Below, one piece after another: positions 51,201 to 59,681 of a stretch of DNA of 64,000 nucleotides. The notes beneath the pieces were generated by a model. The model searched no databases. It had not been told where the DNA came from and saw only the letters and a list, made by a program, of their open reading frames with translations. The DNA is taken from NCBI GenBank assembly GCA_964035575.1, contig OZ037874.1, forward strand, positions 620,001 to 684,000, written 5' to 3'. The stretch is from Rhynchopus sp. YZ270_cl-10 (lineage: Eukaryota; Euglenozoa; Diplonemea; Diplonemida; Diplonemidae). Both the position numbers and the translations under genes were made by a program. Within the stretch, counting starts at the first letter, position 1; each line of letters opens with the position of its first letter.

Positions 51201-54200
51201 CTCTCCACCAGCGGGGCATTGACCTTCTTCTTCACCCGCCCCTGTGGAGGGTGCGAGGTGTGGCTTGACTATACTCTAACACCACCGTCACATCTCGACC
51301 GACACCCCACGGTACACAGCTCCTTTCCTTTGAGGGAGTATCCGCAGGCTGGGCCAATACCATCTCCGGGCACGGTTCTGGTGTACACAGTGCGAACCTG
51401 CGGGGTGACGTGGATGTTGGGGAACGTCCCGCTGGGTTCTGTCCGCAGACGCCGGCCCTTCTCGATGACAGCGCTTCGTGTGGATGCACACAACATCCCT
51501 TCCTGGGAAGGCGACGAATCCGCTTCGTTTGTCACCCACGGTGGTGTTCCTGCCACCATCACCTCCCCAACATCCGGCGGCACGGTACGCGCTGTAAACG
51601 GCAGTGCAACGATCAGAGCAGCGTTCCTCCGGTCATGCTATCACTGTGGCGTCTCCTTTGCGGGAAAGTACTCCCCAATATCAGTTCTCACAGACGCAAC
51701 ACAGATTATTGCAGTACCGGCATTCCGTACAGAGGCGGGACAGAGTTTTATAGGAAAGGCGTCGTGGGTGTTTGATGTATACGCCGCAGATGACTTAGGG
51801 GATAGAGCATATTCTGTGGGGGGTCCGACAGAGTTTGCGTTGCATCGACGGTATCAGACGCGTCCAGAGGGACAGCGTGCATCTGCGATCCTGACAGTGT
51901 CGGCACAGCTCCCGTCTTCCCCAAAGGCATCTTTGGATGGGGCTAGCATTATTCTTTCATATGGCGATGCTGCGACAATGCGTATAGCAGAAGGCAGGCA
52001 TGTGTACAACGGCATCCCAATGCCCATTCTGGAAACGAAAACCCCCATAGGTTTGGCAGGGCAGGCTACCGTAGAGGTAACGCAGCCTGTCTTGCAGGCC
52101 TCGCTTTCCTTTGCGATGTCTGGTAGTGATATGCCCACCAGCTTCTTTGGAGAGAAGAGACCGCCAATCCTGGACTACTCCATCAAAGCAGGGTCGATGG
52201 CGGTTGATGCATTGATCGGCACCACTGCGGATGCATGCCACGCAAATCGCATGATGGGTGAAGGACCATGTAGGTTCAATGTATATGCGATAGGGCAGGG
52301 TCAGGTGGGGTGGCATGTGTCTGCAGTGGAGGGTGTGGTGTCGGCGTCGGTGTCATGCGGTGCATGTGGAGCTGCAGAGGTGACGCAAACTGCAAGCTTT
52401 GTGAAGGGTGTGGCGATGTTTACCCTGCGTGCGACGTACCTGAGTACAGGGCAGTGTGAGTGTATTGTTACAGTGGTGCCCCCGGCGGTGCTGGTGAATG
52501 CCTCGGTTCAGATGCTGAAGGTGTTGTATATGGGGACAGCGCTGACGCAGTGGAAATGGGATTCGTCGCACACACTCAAACTGAACGGCAACACTGCGCA
52601 GAGCGTGCCGAATCGTACAGTGCACATTGCGATGACAGCCTGGGATGCGACTGGGAGGTTTGCACGCATAGGCGGCGTGGTGTGGGCACACAACGACATC
52701 ACCGTCGACCCCCAAGGGATGGAGCCGGTGGGGTGTTTTGTTTGTGTCAGCACGCCCTGCTTTGTATCGCGTGCACGCAATGCTGTGTCAGGTGTCCCGA
52801 CCACCGCGCCACCAGGCGATGCAATAGAGATTGTAGGCACCTTCACGGTACCTGGGTCGTGCCGGTTGGGTCCCGGGGTCTTTAGTGGGTTTCCCACTGG
52901 AACGGTCGGGCCTGCCTCCACTCTGCAGGTCACCGTTACAACTCCAGCACGGTTGTCCATTGTGACACACAACCTCGCAAACTTTACACATCTCATTGGC
53001 CACACCCTTTCAGGAAAGGCTGCGGCAGTGACCGGGGTTGGGACGACTTTGGCGTTTCAAATTCTGGATGCAAACGGCATATTGGTGACAGGGGACAACC
53101 ACATGAAATTTACACTGGCAGGAACGCGAGTGGGTACCTACAACACGGTGACGTGGACAGCTGTGGCGCGGGCTGGGGTAGGGGCGTTTCAGATTAGGTT
53201 TAACCAGACAACACGCACACCGGAGTGCGAAGCGATGAAGCGAGCCCATACAGCACCATGCACACACACCCCATGGATGTTCACTGTACACGCCACTGCA
53301 CCGTTGGCAGCAGCCGGGGACACACCCTTCGCGTCTCTCTCTGCAGGTCCGCTGCACTTTGTCCGCCGTTCATCCCGTTTGTTAGCTCTTGCCAACATCG
53401 GCACCCCGTGTGTACACATATATTCGCCTTTCGCACTGCTCAGGCCGCCTGCAGCGAGGAAACCTCTGTGCTCCTCTTTCTCAGGCCCTGTTGCACATCT
53501 TCTGTCTCGGGGGTGGGTGTCTTTGGGTGATGCAGGCGCAAGGTGGAGACGTGGTGCTGCCTTTTCGTTAAAGGTCGTAGCACTTAGCGATGATGGTGTT
53601 CAGACAACACACCGCGAAGACAGTGGTTCCGCTGCCAAGGTACAGCTCCGCCCACTGTCGCTACCATGCAGCAATATTGACCGATCCAACGGAGGTAAAT
53701 GGATTCTGGACACATGCGTGCTGGGGGGGAGGTGCCTATGGGGGCAGGCAACACCACAGTGCCGGGTGGGGGAGTCTTCTGGGTGGTCAGCAACATTCTC
53801 CTTTGCGCTTCAGGGAGGCACCCACACGATGCAGGACGTAGCCAACATAAGAAGCGGACCTGCACGGTTCACCCTTACTGCAGCGACTACCCACCCCACC
53901 CTCAAAGAAGGCACCCTCACTGCAAACACCCATCCCTTCGAAGTTTCTATGCAAGATGCAGTCACGCTCCGCCCCCACGGACACCACTGGGTCTGCTCGA
54001 AGGACTGCAGCTCCACCACCTTCTCCCCCCCAGCCGGGGAGGTTTTTTCCTTATTTATTACCATCGTGGATATTGTTGGCGACGTGGTAGCAGACTCCAC
54101 TGCACGCATTTCCGTTCGCGGTCTGTGCATGGACACAACGCACAATGCGCACCTAATGCGATACAGTGGTGCCAACCTAGCGTACACAGCGGTGCGTGGA

Positions 54201-55037
54201 TGGGTTTATCTCAAAGGGCTGATCATCACCGCACCGTGCAGTCAGATGCGATTTCACCTTAGCTGCATTGAGTGTACAGGGGTGGATGCAGCTTTGGGCT
54301 TTGCGGTTGTTGCTGCAACACATCGGACACCCCCTTCGAGAATTCCACTCCGCGGTCTCTCTTTGGGAAAGGCAACCAGCGTGGAGGCCGCTCTGCGGAT
54401 TATTGCCTCGGTCAACCACACTGCGGTAGAACATCAGGTGCTCCTGCTGCTTAAGAAGACCTTCGCTGTGTCTGAGGTGAGGCTTATGTGGATCTGTGCA
54501 AAGCCTGGGGGAGGGCACATCCTTCCTATGGATAGGGTCTCAAATCGGTGTGTCAACACTACCCGTGGAGGTGTGGTGGCCGCTGTGATGGGGGTGGAGG
54601 TGGTGACGGAGATGGAAGTGGTGTTCGCGGTTGGGGTGGATGAGGCGTCAGTGGGGAAGGAGGTGGACAACGTCGTGGCAAACGATCTGGCAGCTTCATC
54701 GGGGGTCCTGCGGGGGTCCGCCGCGTTCGGAGCAGCGTCGTTCCTCTCAATCCCGTACGTCCCCGCCACACCCTCCCCCGACACCCCAGGGCCACTTAGT
54801 GTGAACGAAACGGACCCCCCGCTTTCCGTACAGCCGCAGACCCTCCCCGCGACGCTCCCGCCAGAGACACCTACCCCCATTCCCGTCTCAACCGTCAATC
54901 ACGTAACAGCACAGCCCAGGATTGTTTCCGCTGCGCCGGATTCATTTACATATGTCAGTGGAGGAGCTGGAGGAGGAGGTGGTGGAGGTGGCAACAACCT
55001 CTGGATGTGTCTTGTATTGTTGTTGATATTGTTGTGA
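42213..55037 (+). CDS. Giant secreted surface protein, probably GPI-anchored
   Basis: 4,274 residues in one exon. The ATG at 42213 follows acceptor-like TTTCTGTAG by 10 nt; in-frame ATGs at 42219 and 42222 are alternatives. A signal peptide (GKLPFFALILLSVQTVDT) leads into about 150 residues of Ser/Thr/Leu/Pro repeats (SLSLPTESxS, SRSVS), a mucin-like stalk. Residues about 190-1620 contain at least ten diverged modules that end in a YxVCYR...W strand pair (YAVCHRNRFFNW, YKICFKQAGLNW, YLVCYRRSVDHPW, YKLCVFK). The second half repeats a different C-x(2-5)-C motif before a hydrophobic strand (CNRCVFTFHT, CEACTLQLDL, CGGCEVWLDY, CYHCGVSF). Many NxS/T sites fit an extracellular role. The end is a Gly/Asn stretch followed by NLWMCLVLLLILL, with no cytoplasmic tail, typical of GPI attachment. 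I recognise no named family. Adhesion or coat function is inferred. Confidence 0.88.
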   Translation: MQMMRCGVSGKLPFFALILLSVQTVDTSTTQTTSRTLSLPTGSTTLSRSISLSLSSSDTMSVSETMSLSLPTESLSLSLPSETESGSMTLPTASLSISLPSGTVSYSGSRSRSLSLGTETESFSRTGTYQSVSQSRSVSGTLSLPTESRSMSLPTETTSVTLPTMTVSQSRSVSQSASLLSYNNDSVVVAPAVLYEGEEFRVRIETTLQGEKTSYRRLLNTSRRGEFEIGLYEWNAEGGCNETGPTGRQLAVRTEYGVSDADSKDHFVSAAYATFVAPSAQIRFVICYRLTLDTTLFEASAHSGLNRWKLAVSGTSPFQAKPSLLWYYLPDPSVGQYAIIQILSNQNGNFSYSPSNCGHNALFCSGDSLKIVPKGSPCTYDYQGGLVYYGSNTVDVDGAWTETGVPGLFEGATAGGAGVFGTEYANPLVDTWSAGGSYLQNASVHVYVRLPQAVGAYEVCFSSKEERARRANSTMTQPVWRKLYRCTVSTACTANSMGLHFDASAEVVGWTMVDLAPGTWGDVVFDDGGAGQLSNLPGSEEGAGASYWAPSGGDVFRIVPAALLGEVQMAGRAHALHSEVKAGSFPMVGCWSRGLDVPQQVDDHGGFADRDMQFPIGSRDLSGDPTDPHAAHDAFGVRITASTLYVPTADTWHVCYRRTCNHLSSSSSSSTCTKHSGMRVLPFHRAGHGALPARWHHLTDEHLTTTHLLVPGVYGNTPPPLTWYMNDTRSATWGPFVVEVQNATKWTHSANHTATVTLTANTSAMSMGVDTRKWNYQRSYTTDVVGDTVGSILRLVRLGKPCDSNGFHDAAAESRDGGMVECDHTGASDDKVLCAGSASDQASVTNAAYYITVPDVASYAVCHRNRFFNWVVLFPSASDTTYFRPTTSALSTLSLAATETRAKMEALFLISDTAMSLQVGPRTVCTKEACPASADILRLVPMDARCDINPYNWNNGDLVDSHLSLICNVTGSGSPMQSGLYYDPNSVRSCALAEPTQAMCQNSPCNATNSHLTALTANTPDIYDDIVPHDHSSSGHSTTAAVVILPHSGVYKICFKQAGLNWAVFNETWHITPAPPMTVSPQHEILLGGEMKLFHLHTSILPVGVNGSVVFFAKLVFFGEEQNRLCMNQAGSTEGAVYSSATTQFIQVGADQLDFHLTIPHTPGKYILCIQLRTSSDHAMSWWRPNSATANTHDYTVSDNGARWYTPTGMQPTNQGLSTIRFVYQSTHQGVSRQSFAPGNDKAKIVHITSACHDTNASLWGASEHITTESSRGEVLGPTNGFNVAELRVVLPETSGDVVMHYKVCLKAAFGANEPRWVEVQQAEGVAGQHRVTTASGESGFVTQPGLVTSWSLNTALHPATSLFSPATFTTALGGTSTQFVTTESTDGFLFHTSDETAVSSQSTFKLILLSAPTQYLPQDPLTEAEWGVISGWNNVSADCLSPGSGGGEVEGSYPHLGNVSNGAIPARFQIPTKPGKYLVCYRRSVDHPWLQLSQGNRFLYVHPTFLEARVDASTKLSIFDLRTMDSTSGSDTMRISVASWCDSSSNCTNGTNFNTDLVAIVNETDLCPNPQNNSLWFPLTQISNESTTVTDTSFSLPPTGKYKLCVFKVKESPFSAQITKKGLVYQIPVESCGGWMDLWNSRGGVSPVRLKVVASGMWFNSTVRFAEYTSAAELQSHYGAVQHPAITDPATGMVSRTPLIASGTVVSYNVSLQAQDGEVPCGSYVIEVERCAQASAFADLGCTATYPTTVAGPFAIWGLHGACPQSKAMQYGWERNGLQQITQDGRVQFSLQFRSSCPEGYFGCGLRFKATTPTGEQLFSPSQWVNVLRQAPDSISFDKATEFHTKQCLHGAPCTLVIHALRNGSREYAPNGTISVRYSQEDYPDHPPLLLPSQIGTLFGNTLGAPLPLQKGSWGAGGEVTLKFVPILQNGHRSAVAFLNATYGEGLWTRFAVEVTRQILQEITPLRIDPWDVQSGVSGRTPSPAFLAESRGASLVASPGAYLEALVPYRMVYRPFDVFGVVLPEVKDALYGWVVTATVLSSENKVLRHNAEESFVTIPEVLAAAELKESVGSTFAVIFRVYVVDNACSRFGGGCTLAFSFSDGTSLTSINVVTPIRVPASTIEVTPSTLSGTMSEGILITARPGSYIAGPTKVRFVYDEFHYGEVFALSEGGVGVVQPDRTNSAYGCAYSHLINGSKQCYVTTYPTQHLSQGWGAQWTLRTTTPCNRCVFTFHTTWGAGPDSEYKADGSQRGVATLTWIEEEMTMECNDGEAFVQEGVSPGVSLNVTAMVVGANVSAGYARWWVVPSSTVAAYPLIGRSMQMVAGVSQFDLRFGNKTVLPIGSVKVPVLFTAVGMRYRSGVEYPSGHRPSGTQIYNCTSVVMLTQRAAVRTAAPLMATTRIDLLSVSGGVVPLCASEAEGVCQDYTATVGEFTSGVTMAVRFVNEIGDVMVVDSTKRNVTVMQDGGVRSTQGAPTWTPSGSSAIVLDSVYNPEPFDTVAPHHYTYGNLTLTATRTDPSASGSVTLKYFALGTPCRKAVFKVCASVWDGVDEVVDDALCVQIRLWVRPDSQALMPVYIATPNASSFVHGSSATCGGAEVATFSVAPYYTYLGDRYWAYETQVVFTLSASNQHFVREGLTAALPLATQNNSVPLNMINHTVTDGIMTTFAVFGRDVLPSTTIKTAILSGGSVHTSEAYSWIPLPEIVSKWEVNTTVTLDDNCPTKRRLQTSTQNYRTYGPGVPGEGWGYASGAVVGVPFPIQTVVRTANGERAWSFPRGTLVRVTKRSWTACNNGGTLKVYDLAPPHPTEAPTLLDGTLTPATWIESPSATVPTRGGVAIPWNVLSAECEACTLQLDLCYSSNSTTCHEVADAAPIFADRRKLTKPFRVDAPRMDVMEVHTQKVPPRVSRVGEVFEVSVGNVQRFAGVWAMNEVATIHAWTQMVWVRSVWVNAAAATSLQLHYGHGGFLHEAVSRTQRTPCDLTPAEFRSGTQRTPLSTSGALTFFFTRPCGGCEVWLDYTLTPPSHLDRHPTVHSSFPLREYPQAGPIPSPGTVLVYTVRTCGVTWMLGNVPLGSVRRRRPFSMTALRVDAHNIPSWEGDESASFVTHGGVPATITSPTSGGTVRAVNGSATIRAAFLRSCYHCGVSFAGKYSPISVLTDATQIIAVPAFRTEAGQSFIGKASWVFDVYAADDLGDRAYSVGGPTEFALHRRYQTRPEGQRASAILTVSAQLPSSPKASLDGASIILSYGDAATMRIAEGRHVYNGIPMPILETKTPIGLAGQATVEVTQPVLQASLSFAMSGSDMPTSFFGEKRPPILDYSIKAGSMAVDALIGTTADACHANRMMGEGPCRFNVYAIGQGQVGWHVSAVEGVVSASVSCGACGAAEVTQTASFVKGVAMFTLRATYLSTGQCECIVTVVPPAVLVNASVQMLKVLYMGTALTQWKWDSSHTLKLNGNTAQSVPNRTVHIAMTAWDATGRFARIGGVVWAHNDITVDPQGMEPVGCFVCVSTPCFVSRARNAVSGVPTTAPPGDAIEIVGTFTVPGSCRLGPGVFSGFPTGTVGPASTLQVTVTTPARLSIVTHNLANFTHLIGHTLSGKAAAVTGVGTTLAFQILDANGILVTGDNHMKFTLAGTRVGTYNTVTWTAVARAGVGAFQIRFNQTTRTPECEAMKRAHTAPCTHTPWMFTVHATAPLAAAGDTPFASLSAGPLHFVRRSSRLLALANIGTPCVHIYSPFALLRPPAARKPLCSSFSGPVAHLLSRGWVSLGDAGARWRRGAAFSLKVVALSDDGVQTTHREDSGSAAKVQLRPLSLPCSNIDRSNGGKWILDTCVLGGRCLWGQATPQCRVGESSGWSATFSFALQGGTHTMQDVANIRSGPARFTLTAATTHPTLKEGTLTANTHPFEVSMQDAVTLRPHGHHWVCSKDCSSTTFSPPAGEVFSLFITIVDIVGDVVADSTARISVRGLCMDTTHNAHLMRYSGANLAYTAVRGWVYLKGLIITAPCSQMRFHLSCIECTGVDAALGFAVVAATHRTPPSRIPLRGLSLGKATSVEAALRIIASVNHTAVEHQVLLLLKKTFAVSEVRLMWICAKPGGGHILPMDRVSNRCVNTTRGGVVAAVMGVEVVTEMEVVFAVGVDEASVGKEVDNVVANDLAASSGVLRGSAAFGAASFLSIPYVPATPSPDTPGPLSVNETDPPLSVQPQTLPATLPPETPTPIPVSTVNHVTAQPRIVSAAPDSFTYVSGGAGGGGGGGGNNLWMCLVLLLILL

Positions 55038-55413
55038 GAAGGGGATAAGAAGAGAGAGCAGGTGTTACCACTTGCTCTTCTCTTTGGGTAAAGTCGATTT
55101 CTTTTTTTTGCGTCCGTCGGTGAACGGTGAGGCGTTTGCACTTTCAATTTCTTTTGTTTTTCCATCTTATAAACTTAAGAGAGGGCTTTGCATTTCAAAT
55201 ACAATTTCTTTTCCTCAATTTGTGTGGCTGAAGGGGGGTGATTCGCACTTTTTGCGCCCCCCATTCAGCCACATCATCAATATTTTTTTTTTTGCCATCC
55301 CCTTTCCCCTCCGCTCCCCCCTGCATATTCCCATTTCGTTTGCCATCTGTATTGTTAAGCTCCGCCCTGTTTAGTTCATTTACCCCAGCTTTGCTCTTTT
55401 TGTTTTGGAGATT

Positions 55414-55448
55414 AAGCACAGAGAGGCTTAGGATCATCTCACCAACTT
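55414..55448 (+). repeat. Conserved intergenic motif 1, copy b
   Basis: AAGCACAGAGAGGCTTAGGA then TCATCTCACCAACTTCCC. Same layout as at 5521 and 62424, with a pyrimidine tract after it. Confidence 0.6.
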
Positions 55449-55945
55449 CCCTTCTCTCCCTTCTTTTGAAAGAAGGGAGAAAGAAAGAACCAAGCAATAA
55501 AAAAACAACAAATCATTGGTTTCATACAGATCTTCAAGATTTTTATTTGCTCTCAAAAACAAAAATCTTACTTGATTTCAAAGTCGTGAAAATCTTGATA
55601 AGTTTTTTTTTGTAAATCTTGAAGAAAACAATTTTTGTTGGTTACCGGGAACGATGGAGGGAACCGGGGAACTGGTTCCCCCGGTTCTGAAAAAATTTAC
55701 CTGCGGACACCACAAAAGGGATCTTTTTTTTGAAACCATGTCACATTAATAAGCGAGCGCGCTCAAAGTTCAACACACACACAGACTCAAGTGGGCTTTT
55801 CTCCGTTCAGGCGTTACCCCACTCTACATCTGTTATCAAACACACACAGACTCATCTCCCTCTTCCTTCAATTTTTCTCTTCCTATTTGTACCGTTTTTT
55901 CACCCACCCAACCGGACCCAACAGAGCCCATCTGGACCCACCTGT

Positions 55946-56060
55946 CAATTATGCCCAATTATACCCAATTATACCCAAGTACAGCCCAATTTTGCCCAAT
56001 TACGCCCAATTACAGCCCAATTACACCCAATTACAACCAATTACACCCAGTCACACCACT
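55946..56060 (+). repeat. Degenerate 10-bp repeat (CCCAATTACA)n
   Basis: About 11 imperfect units such as GCCCAATTACAGCCCAATTA. Similar units recur at 57603-57640 (CCCAATTACGCCCAGTTACA). Confidence 0.85.
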
Positions 56061-56596
56061 AGTACAACTCAGGTGTTTTTGAGGGGGGCTTACCAGGGGG
56101 TGACCTGTTTTGCTTGCTCACACGGTGAGGTCCAGCCTCTGAGCGGGTCAAACGGGATACTCAACTAGAGGGTGTGACGACACCCGCTTTTCGTACTGTG
56201 TGGCACCGAAAAGTGGGAACGCCTATGACGGGCGGGTTTTGGTAACCGGACAGGGGACTGCTTCCCATATATTTTGTGGCACTACATGCCCACTCAGCCT
56301 TCTTCCTCACATACGTACATAGGTCATTTTTACCTTGTAAAATTGTAACACTGGTGACATGCTTCCCAGCACACATCAGCACATAAAAAACTGGTAAAAA
56401 CACATGTAATCTGTGGTGGTCGAAAGTACAATATTCCTTCGACAATGCATTGTTTGAGCATTTGTTATACCTGGAGAATATGGTCAGATCACTCTTCAGA
56501 CCACCTGGCGTTTACTCCAAAAATAACACTATTTTTGACCGTGGAGTTTGTGTATCGGTACAGGTGATGGTTTTCGGAAGTTGGCAATCAGGTGGT

Positions 56597-57266
56597 TTGT
56601 GTACTGTGTACTGTGTACTGTGTACTGTGTACTGTGTACTGTGTACTGTGTACTGTGTACTGTGTACTGTGTACTGTGTACTGTGTACTGTGTACTGTGT
56701 ACTGTGTACTGTGTACTGTGTACTGTGTACTGTGTACTGTGTACTGTGTACTGTGTACTGTGTACTGTGTACTGTGTACTGTGTACTGTGTACTGTGTAC
56801 TGTGTACTGTGTACTGTGTACTGTGTACTGTGTACTGTGTACTGTGTACTGTGTACTGTGTACTGTGTACTGTGTACTGTGTACTGTGTACTGTGTACTG
56901 TGTACTGTGTACTGTGTACTGTGTACTGTGTACTGTGTACTGTGTACTGTGTACTGTGTACTGTGTACTGTGTACTGTGTACTGTGTACTGTGTACTGTG
57001 TACTGTGTACTGTGTACTGTGTACTGTGTACTGTGTACTGTGTACTGTGTACTGTGTACTGTGTACTGTGTACTGTGTACTGTGTACTGTGTACTGTGTA
57101 CTGTGTACTGTGTACTGTGTACTGTGTACTGTGTACTGTGTACTGTGTACTGTGTACTGTGTACTGTGTACTGTGTACTGTGTACTGTGTACTGTGTACT
57201 GTGTACTGTGTACTGTGTACTGTGTACTGTGTACTGTGTACTGTGTACTGTGTACTGTGTACTGTG
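56597..57266 (+). repeat. Long 8-bp satellite (TACTGTGT)n
   Basis: About 83 essentially perfect copies over 670 bp, open in all six frames except at the edges. Frames reading VYCVLCTV or STQYTVH are artefacts. Repeat B begins at the right edge. Confidence 0.97.
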
Positions 57267-57279
57267 CGGAAATTGACCA

Positions 57280-57360
57280 AAAAACGAGAATTTGTCCATT
57301 TCGGCAAATTGACCCCACCACTGGCCGGACGGATTCCGAAAATGCAAATGCCGGTGTTTA
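57280..57360 (-). repeat. Repeat B, copy 4 (inverted)
   Basis: The reverse complement reads GCATTTTCGGAATCCGTCCG then GCCAGTGGTGGGGTCAA, the closest match to 14494-14570. It abuts the 8-bp satellite. Confidence 0.75.
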
Positions 57361-57878
57361 AAAGCAGCGGGTTTACGCCATTTCTTGCAGGTCAATTGGG
57401 GGAAACGGTACATGTGTCCTCCATCCTCGCATTGGAACCGCGCAGGTGCAACATCTGTGACCATTTACCAAGGCATCTTTTTCATCGCCGTTTTCGATTT
57501 TATATGGATTTGTAGGGAAACAGCACAGAAGTGGGAAAAATTGGGGGTGTGGGGACCGAAAAGCAAGTCAAAAGTGCAAAAAACGGCAAAAACGGCATTT
57601 TTGCCCAATTTCACCCAATTACGCCCAGTTACAGCCCACCGACACCCGGAAAAAACGGTACATAGCTATTCTCTTCACTTCTTTTGTCTGTATGATCACT
57701 CAAACAGATTTTATTATTGTTGAAAAACCGATGCGAAATGGATGTGGAGACAACATGCATACTTTCATCCGGATCGCTAGCATCCTACATGGGTCCGTCG
57801 GAGGCTGTCTGCATCAATAACCTCCTTCTCCCCCTCTCTCCTCCATCATCCCAACAGAGACCACCATTTCCCCTCAAA

Positions 57879-59681
57879 ATGATGCGAGATCAAAAATACG
57901 TTCCCGGCGTCTTCGAAAGCTTGGAGGTTATGTCCAAACTTCCTTCTGTGGAGACTACTGGGCGGATCTCTGTTGGTGGACGCCGTAAGAAACTGCGACT
58001 TGAACGGTGGTGCGGGAAGGGTACCAGCCTGCTACAGCACCAACACCGCCTCTGCGCTGAAAAGGCCACCAGCAAACGCGAACTGGGGAGTACCAAACCG
58101 CACCACACACGCGCCAAACCCTCCCCAACCACAACCACCACCTCCTCCTCCACCTGCTATACCACCGCCTTCAAGCATGCAGTACACCAGACCACCCCAC
58201 TTCATTCCGACCCACAGATCGCACCCCCTCTCGAACCCATCAACCTCCCTACGACCGACTTAATGATACCTTCCGAGATAGATCCTTTGGGCGCTTCTGC
58301 AGCGAAGTGGAGTTTTAAAACTAGCCCCGCAGAAGGGGGGTCTGCGGGGAAGGATGGTAAGGGTCTGTTTGTCGGGCAGAAGAGGGCGTTGGTGGCACAG
58401 CCTGTAGAGGTGGATGCGGATGCGGAGGAGGCGGCGATGCTGGCGTTGTTATTTCCAGAGCGTGCAGAGGCGACACCTCCTCCACAACCTACTAAGACAA
58501 GAGAACCACGCACAGTTGCTATCCCGCCAACCTCTAAAATCATTGAATCCGAGCAGATGTGGTACGACAATGTGGAAAACCACTCCACAGACACAACATT
58601 AATACGCAAAATACTGGCAGACGTTATCAGTGGAAATTCTCCTCGGAGGTCCGGAAAAACCCCACAACAACCTCCTTTGGTGACACATATTGAAGGTGTG
58701 TTATGTGAACAGATTGCCTCACTTAATGCAAAGCTAGCCCACATGAAGACAACGAAACACAACAAATCTGAGGCAGATTTATTAAACACATATTTACAAG
58801 ACAGGCTCTCCGTCTACCGTGAATGTGGTGGGGTGCTGTGCCGGCATTTGAAGGGGTACGGACGGATATTTCTTCGGGTCCTTAATGAGTACGAAACATA
58901 CCTGAAATACTGCAAACGGCAGAAGCGGAGCGCTGCGGCACGGCAAAAGGCTGCGGAGCAGGAGAAGGATGTACTCGAAGACAGCCTGCAACGCAACAAC
59001 GAATATCTAGGGGGCGTCGACGAACGCATCCGTTCCGAAACCGACAAAATGTACTCTATCCTCGCAGAAGGCAAACAGTTCTTCGATATGTACCTAGAAC
59101 TCTCCGAAGCGAAGGAGGCCCTCTCCGCCTCTCGCGAAGAAACCCGACAGCTTCAAAGAAAGCTTGCCGCTTCAAAACACTTAAAGGTCCAATTTGATGC
59201 AACTGTATTGAGCATTGAAGAAACCTTCCGGGTGATCAGCACCGAAAAAGACCTGCAAATAGCGAATATGACGCAGTCCATGGCAGGGGTGAGAACGGAG
59301 TGTGAAGGGCAAAAAAGAGACCTACAACGTCAGCTGGCGAAGGTTGAAGACGTAAACGACGATCTAAACAGTGAGAAAAGCGTTGTCGCTGCACAGACGG
59401 AAATCCTGCGGAATCTTCTCCGCCAAGCGGAGGGACGAGCCTCACTCCTTGAGGAGGAGAAGCTCGCTCTACACGAAGAACTCCAAGAAATGGAAGCCCG
59501 TCTACAAGAATTAGAACAGCACGCAAGCGGCAGTGATATGGACGACTCGGAGGGCACAACAGCCCTCATCGAGCGTGCCTGTGTGATCGTCCCTGCCCTG
59601 AACGCACGACCCGAGGAGGTGACTTCCTTAACAGACCTTGTCGAAAGGCTCCTCGAGGTTTTCAGTAAAATGGCTTCATGA
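57879..59681 (+). CDS. Coiled-coil protein with TSNAXIP1-like N-terminal domain
   Basis: 600 residues from the ATG at 57879, the first after acceptor-like CATCCCAACAG (57857); the frame is open 162 nt further upstream, but the ATGs there overlap a spacer repeat-like CGAAATGGATGTGGAG. Residues 1-110 are basic and Thr/Pro-rich, with TTTTTSSSTCYTT. Residues 265-345 resemble the TSNAXIP1 N-terminal domain: HIEGVLCEQIASLNAKL, LLNTYLQDRLSVYRECGG, then FLRVLNEYETYLKYCK, the LxxIKNEYExYL signature. Residues 345-580 are continuous coiled coil (AAEQEKDVLEDSLQRN, LLEEEKLALHEELQEME). TSNAXIP1-type proteins are linked to cilia and sperm in animals, so a flagellar or cytoskeletal role is plausible. Confidence is good for the coiled coil and moderate for the family. 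Confidence 0.6.
   Translation: MMRDQKYVPGVFESLEVMSKLPSVETTGRISVGGRRKKLRLERWCGKGTSLLQHQHRLCAEKATSKRELGSTKPHHTRAKPSPTTTTTSSSTCYTTAFKHAVHQTTPLHSDPQIAPPLEPINLPTTDLMIPSEIDPLGASAAKWSFKTSPAEGGSAGKDGKGLFVGQKRALVAQPVEVDADAEEAAMLALLFPERAEATPPPQPTKTREPRTVAIPPTSKIIESEQMWYDNVENHSTDTTLIRKILADVISGNSPRRSGKTPQQPPLVTHIEGVLCEQIASLNAKLAHMKTTKHNKSEADLLNTYLQDRLSVYRECGGVLCRHLKGYGRIFLRVLNEYETYLKYCKRQKRSAAARQKAAEQEKDVLEDSLQRNNEYLGGVDERIRSETDKMYSILAEGKQFFDMYLELSEAKEALSASREETRQLQRKLAASKHLKVQFDATVLSIEETFRVISTEKDLQIANMTQSMAGVRTECEGQKRDLQRQLAKVEDVNDDLNSEKSVVAAQTEILRNLLRQAEGRASLLEEEKLALHEELQEMEARLQELEQHASGSDMDDSEGTTALIERACVIVPALNARPEEVTSLTDLVERLLEVFSKMAS

Larger units (their letters stand above)
55038..56590. other. Intergenic with conserved motifs and a degenerate 10-bp repeat
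   Basis: Holds motif 2 (55107-55143), a motif S end (GAGAGGGCTTTGCATTTC, 55175-55192) and motif 1 (55414-55448), all within 400 nt after the giant gene. An inverted repeat with ATCTTCAAGATTTT and AAATCTTGAAG spans 55530-55625, and GAACCGGGGAACTGGTTCCC near 55665 is a short palindrome. No credible gene. Confidence 0.6.

Noticed and set aside
56450-57515. Frames of 240-310 residues on both strands (VYCVLCTV, STQYTVH repeats)
   Set aside because: Entirely produced by the stop-free 8-bp satellite.
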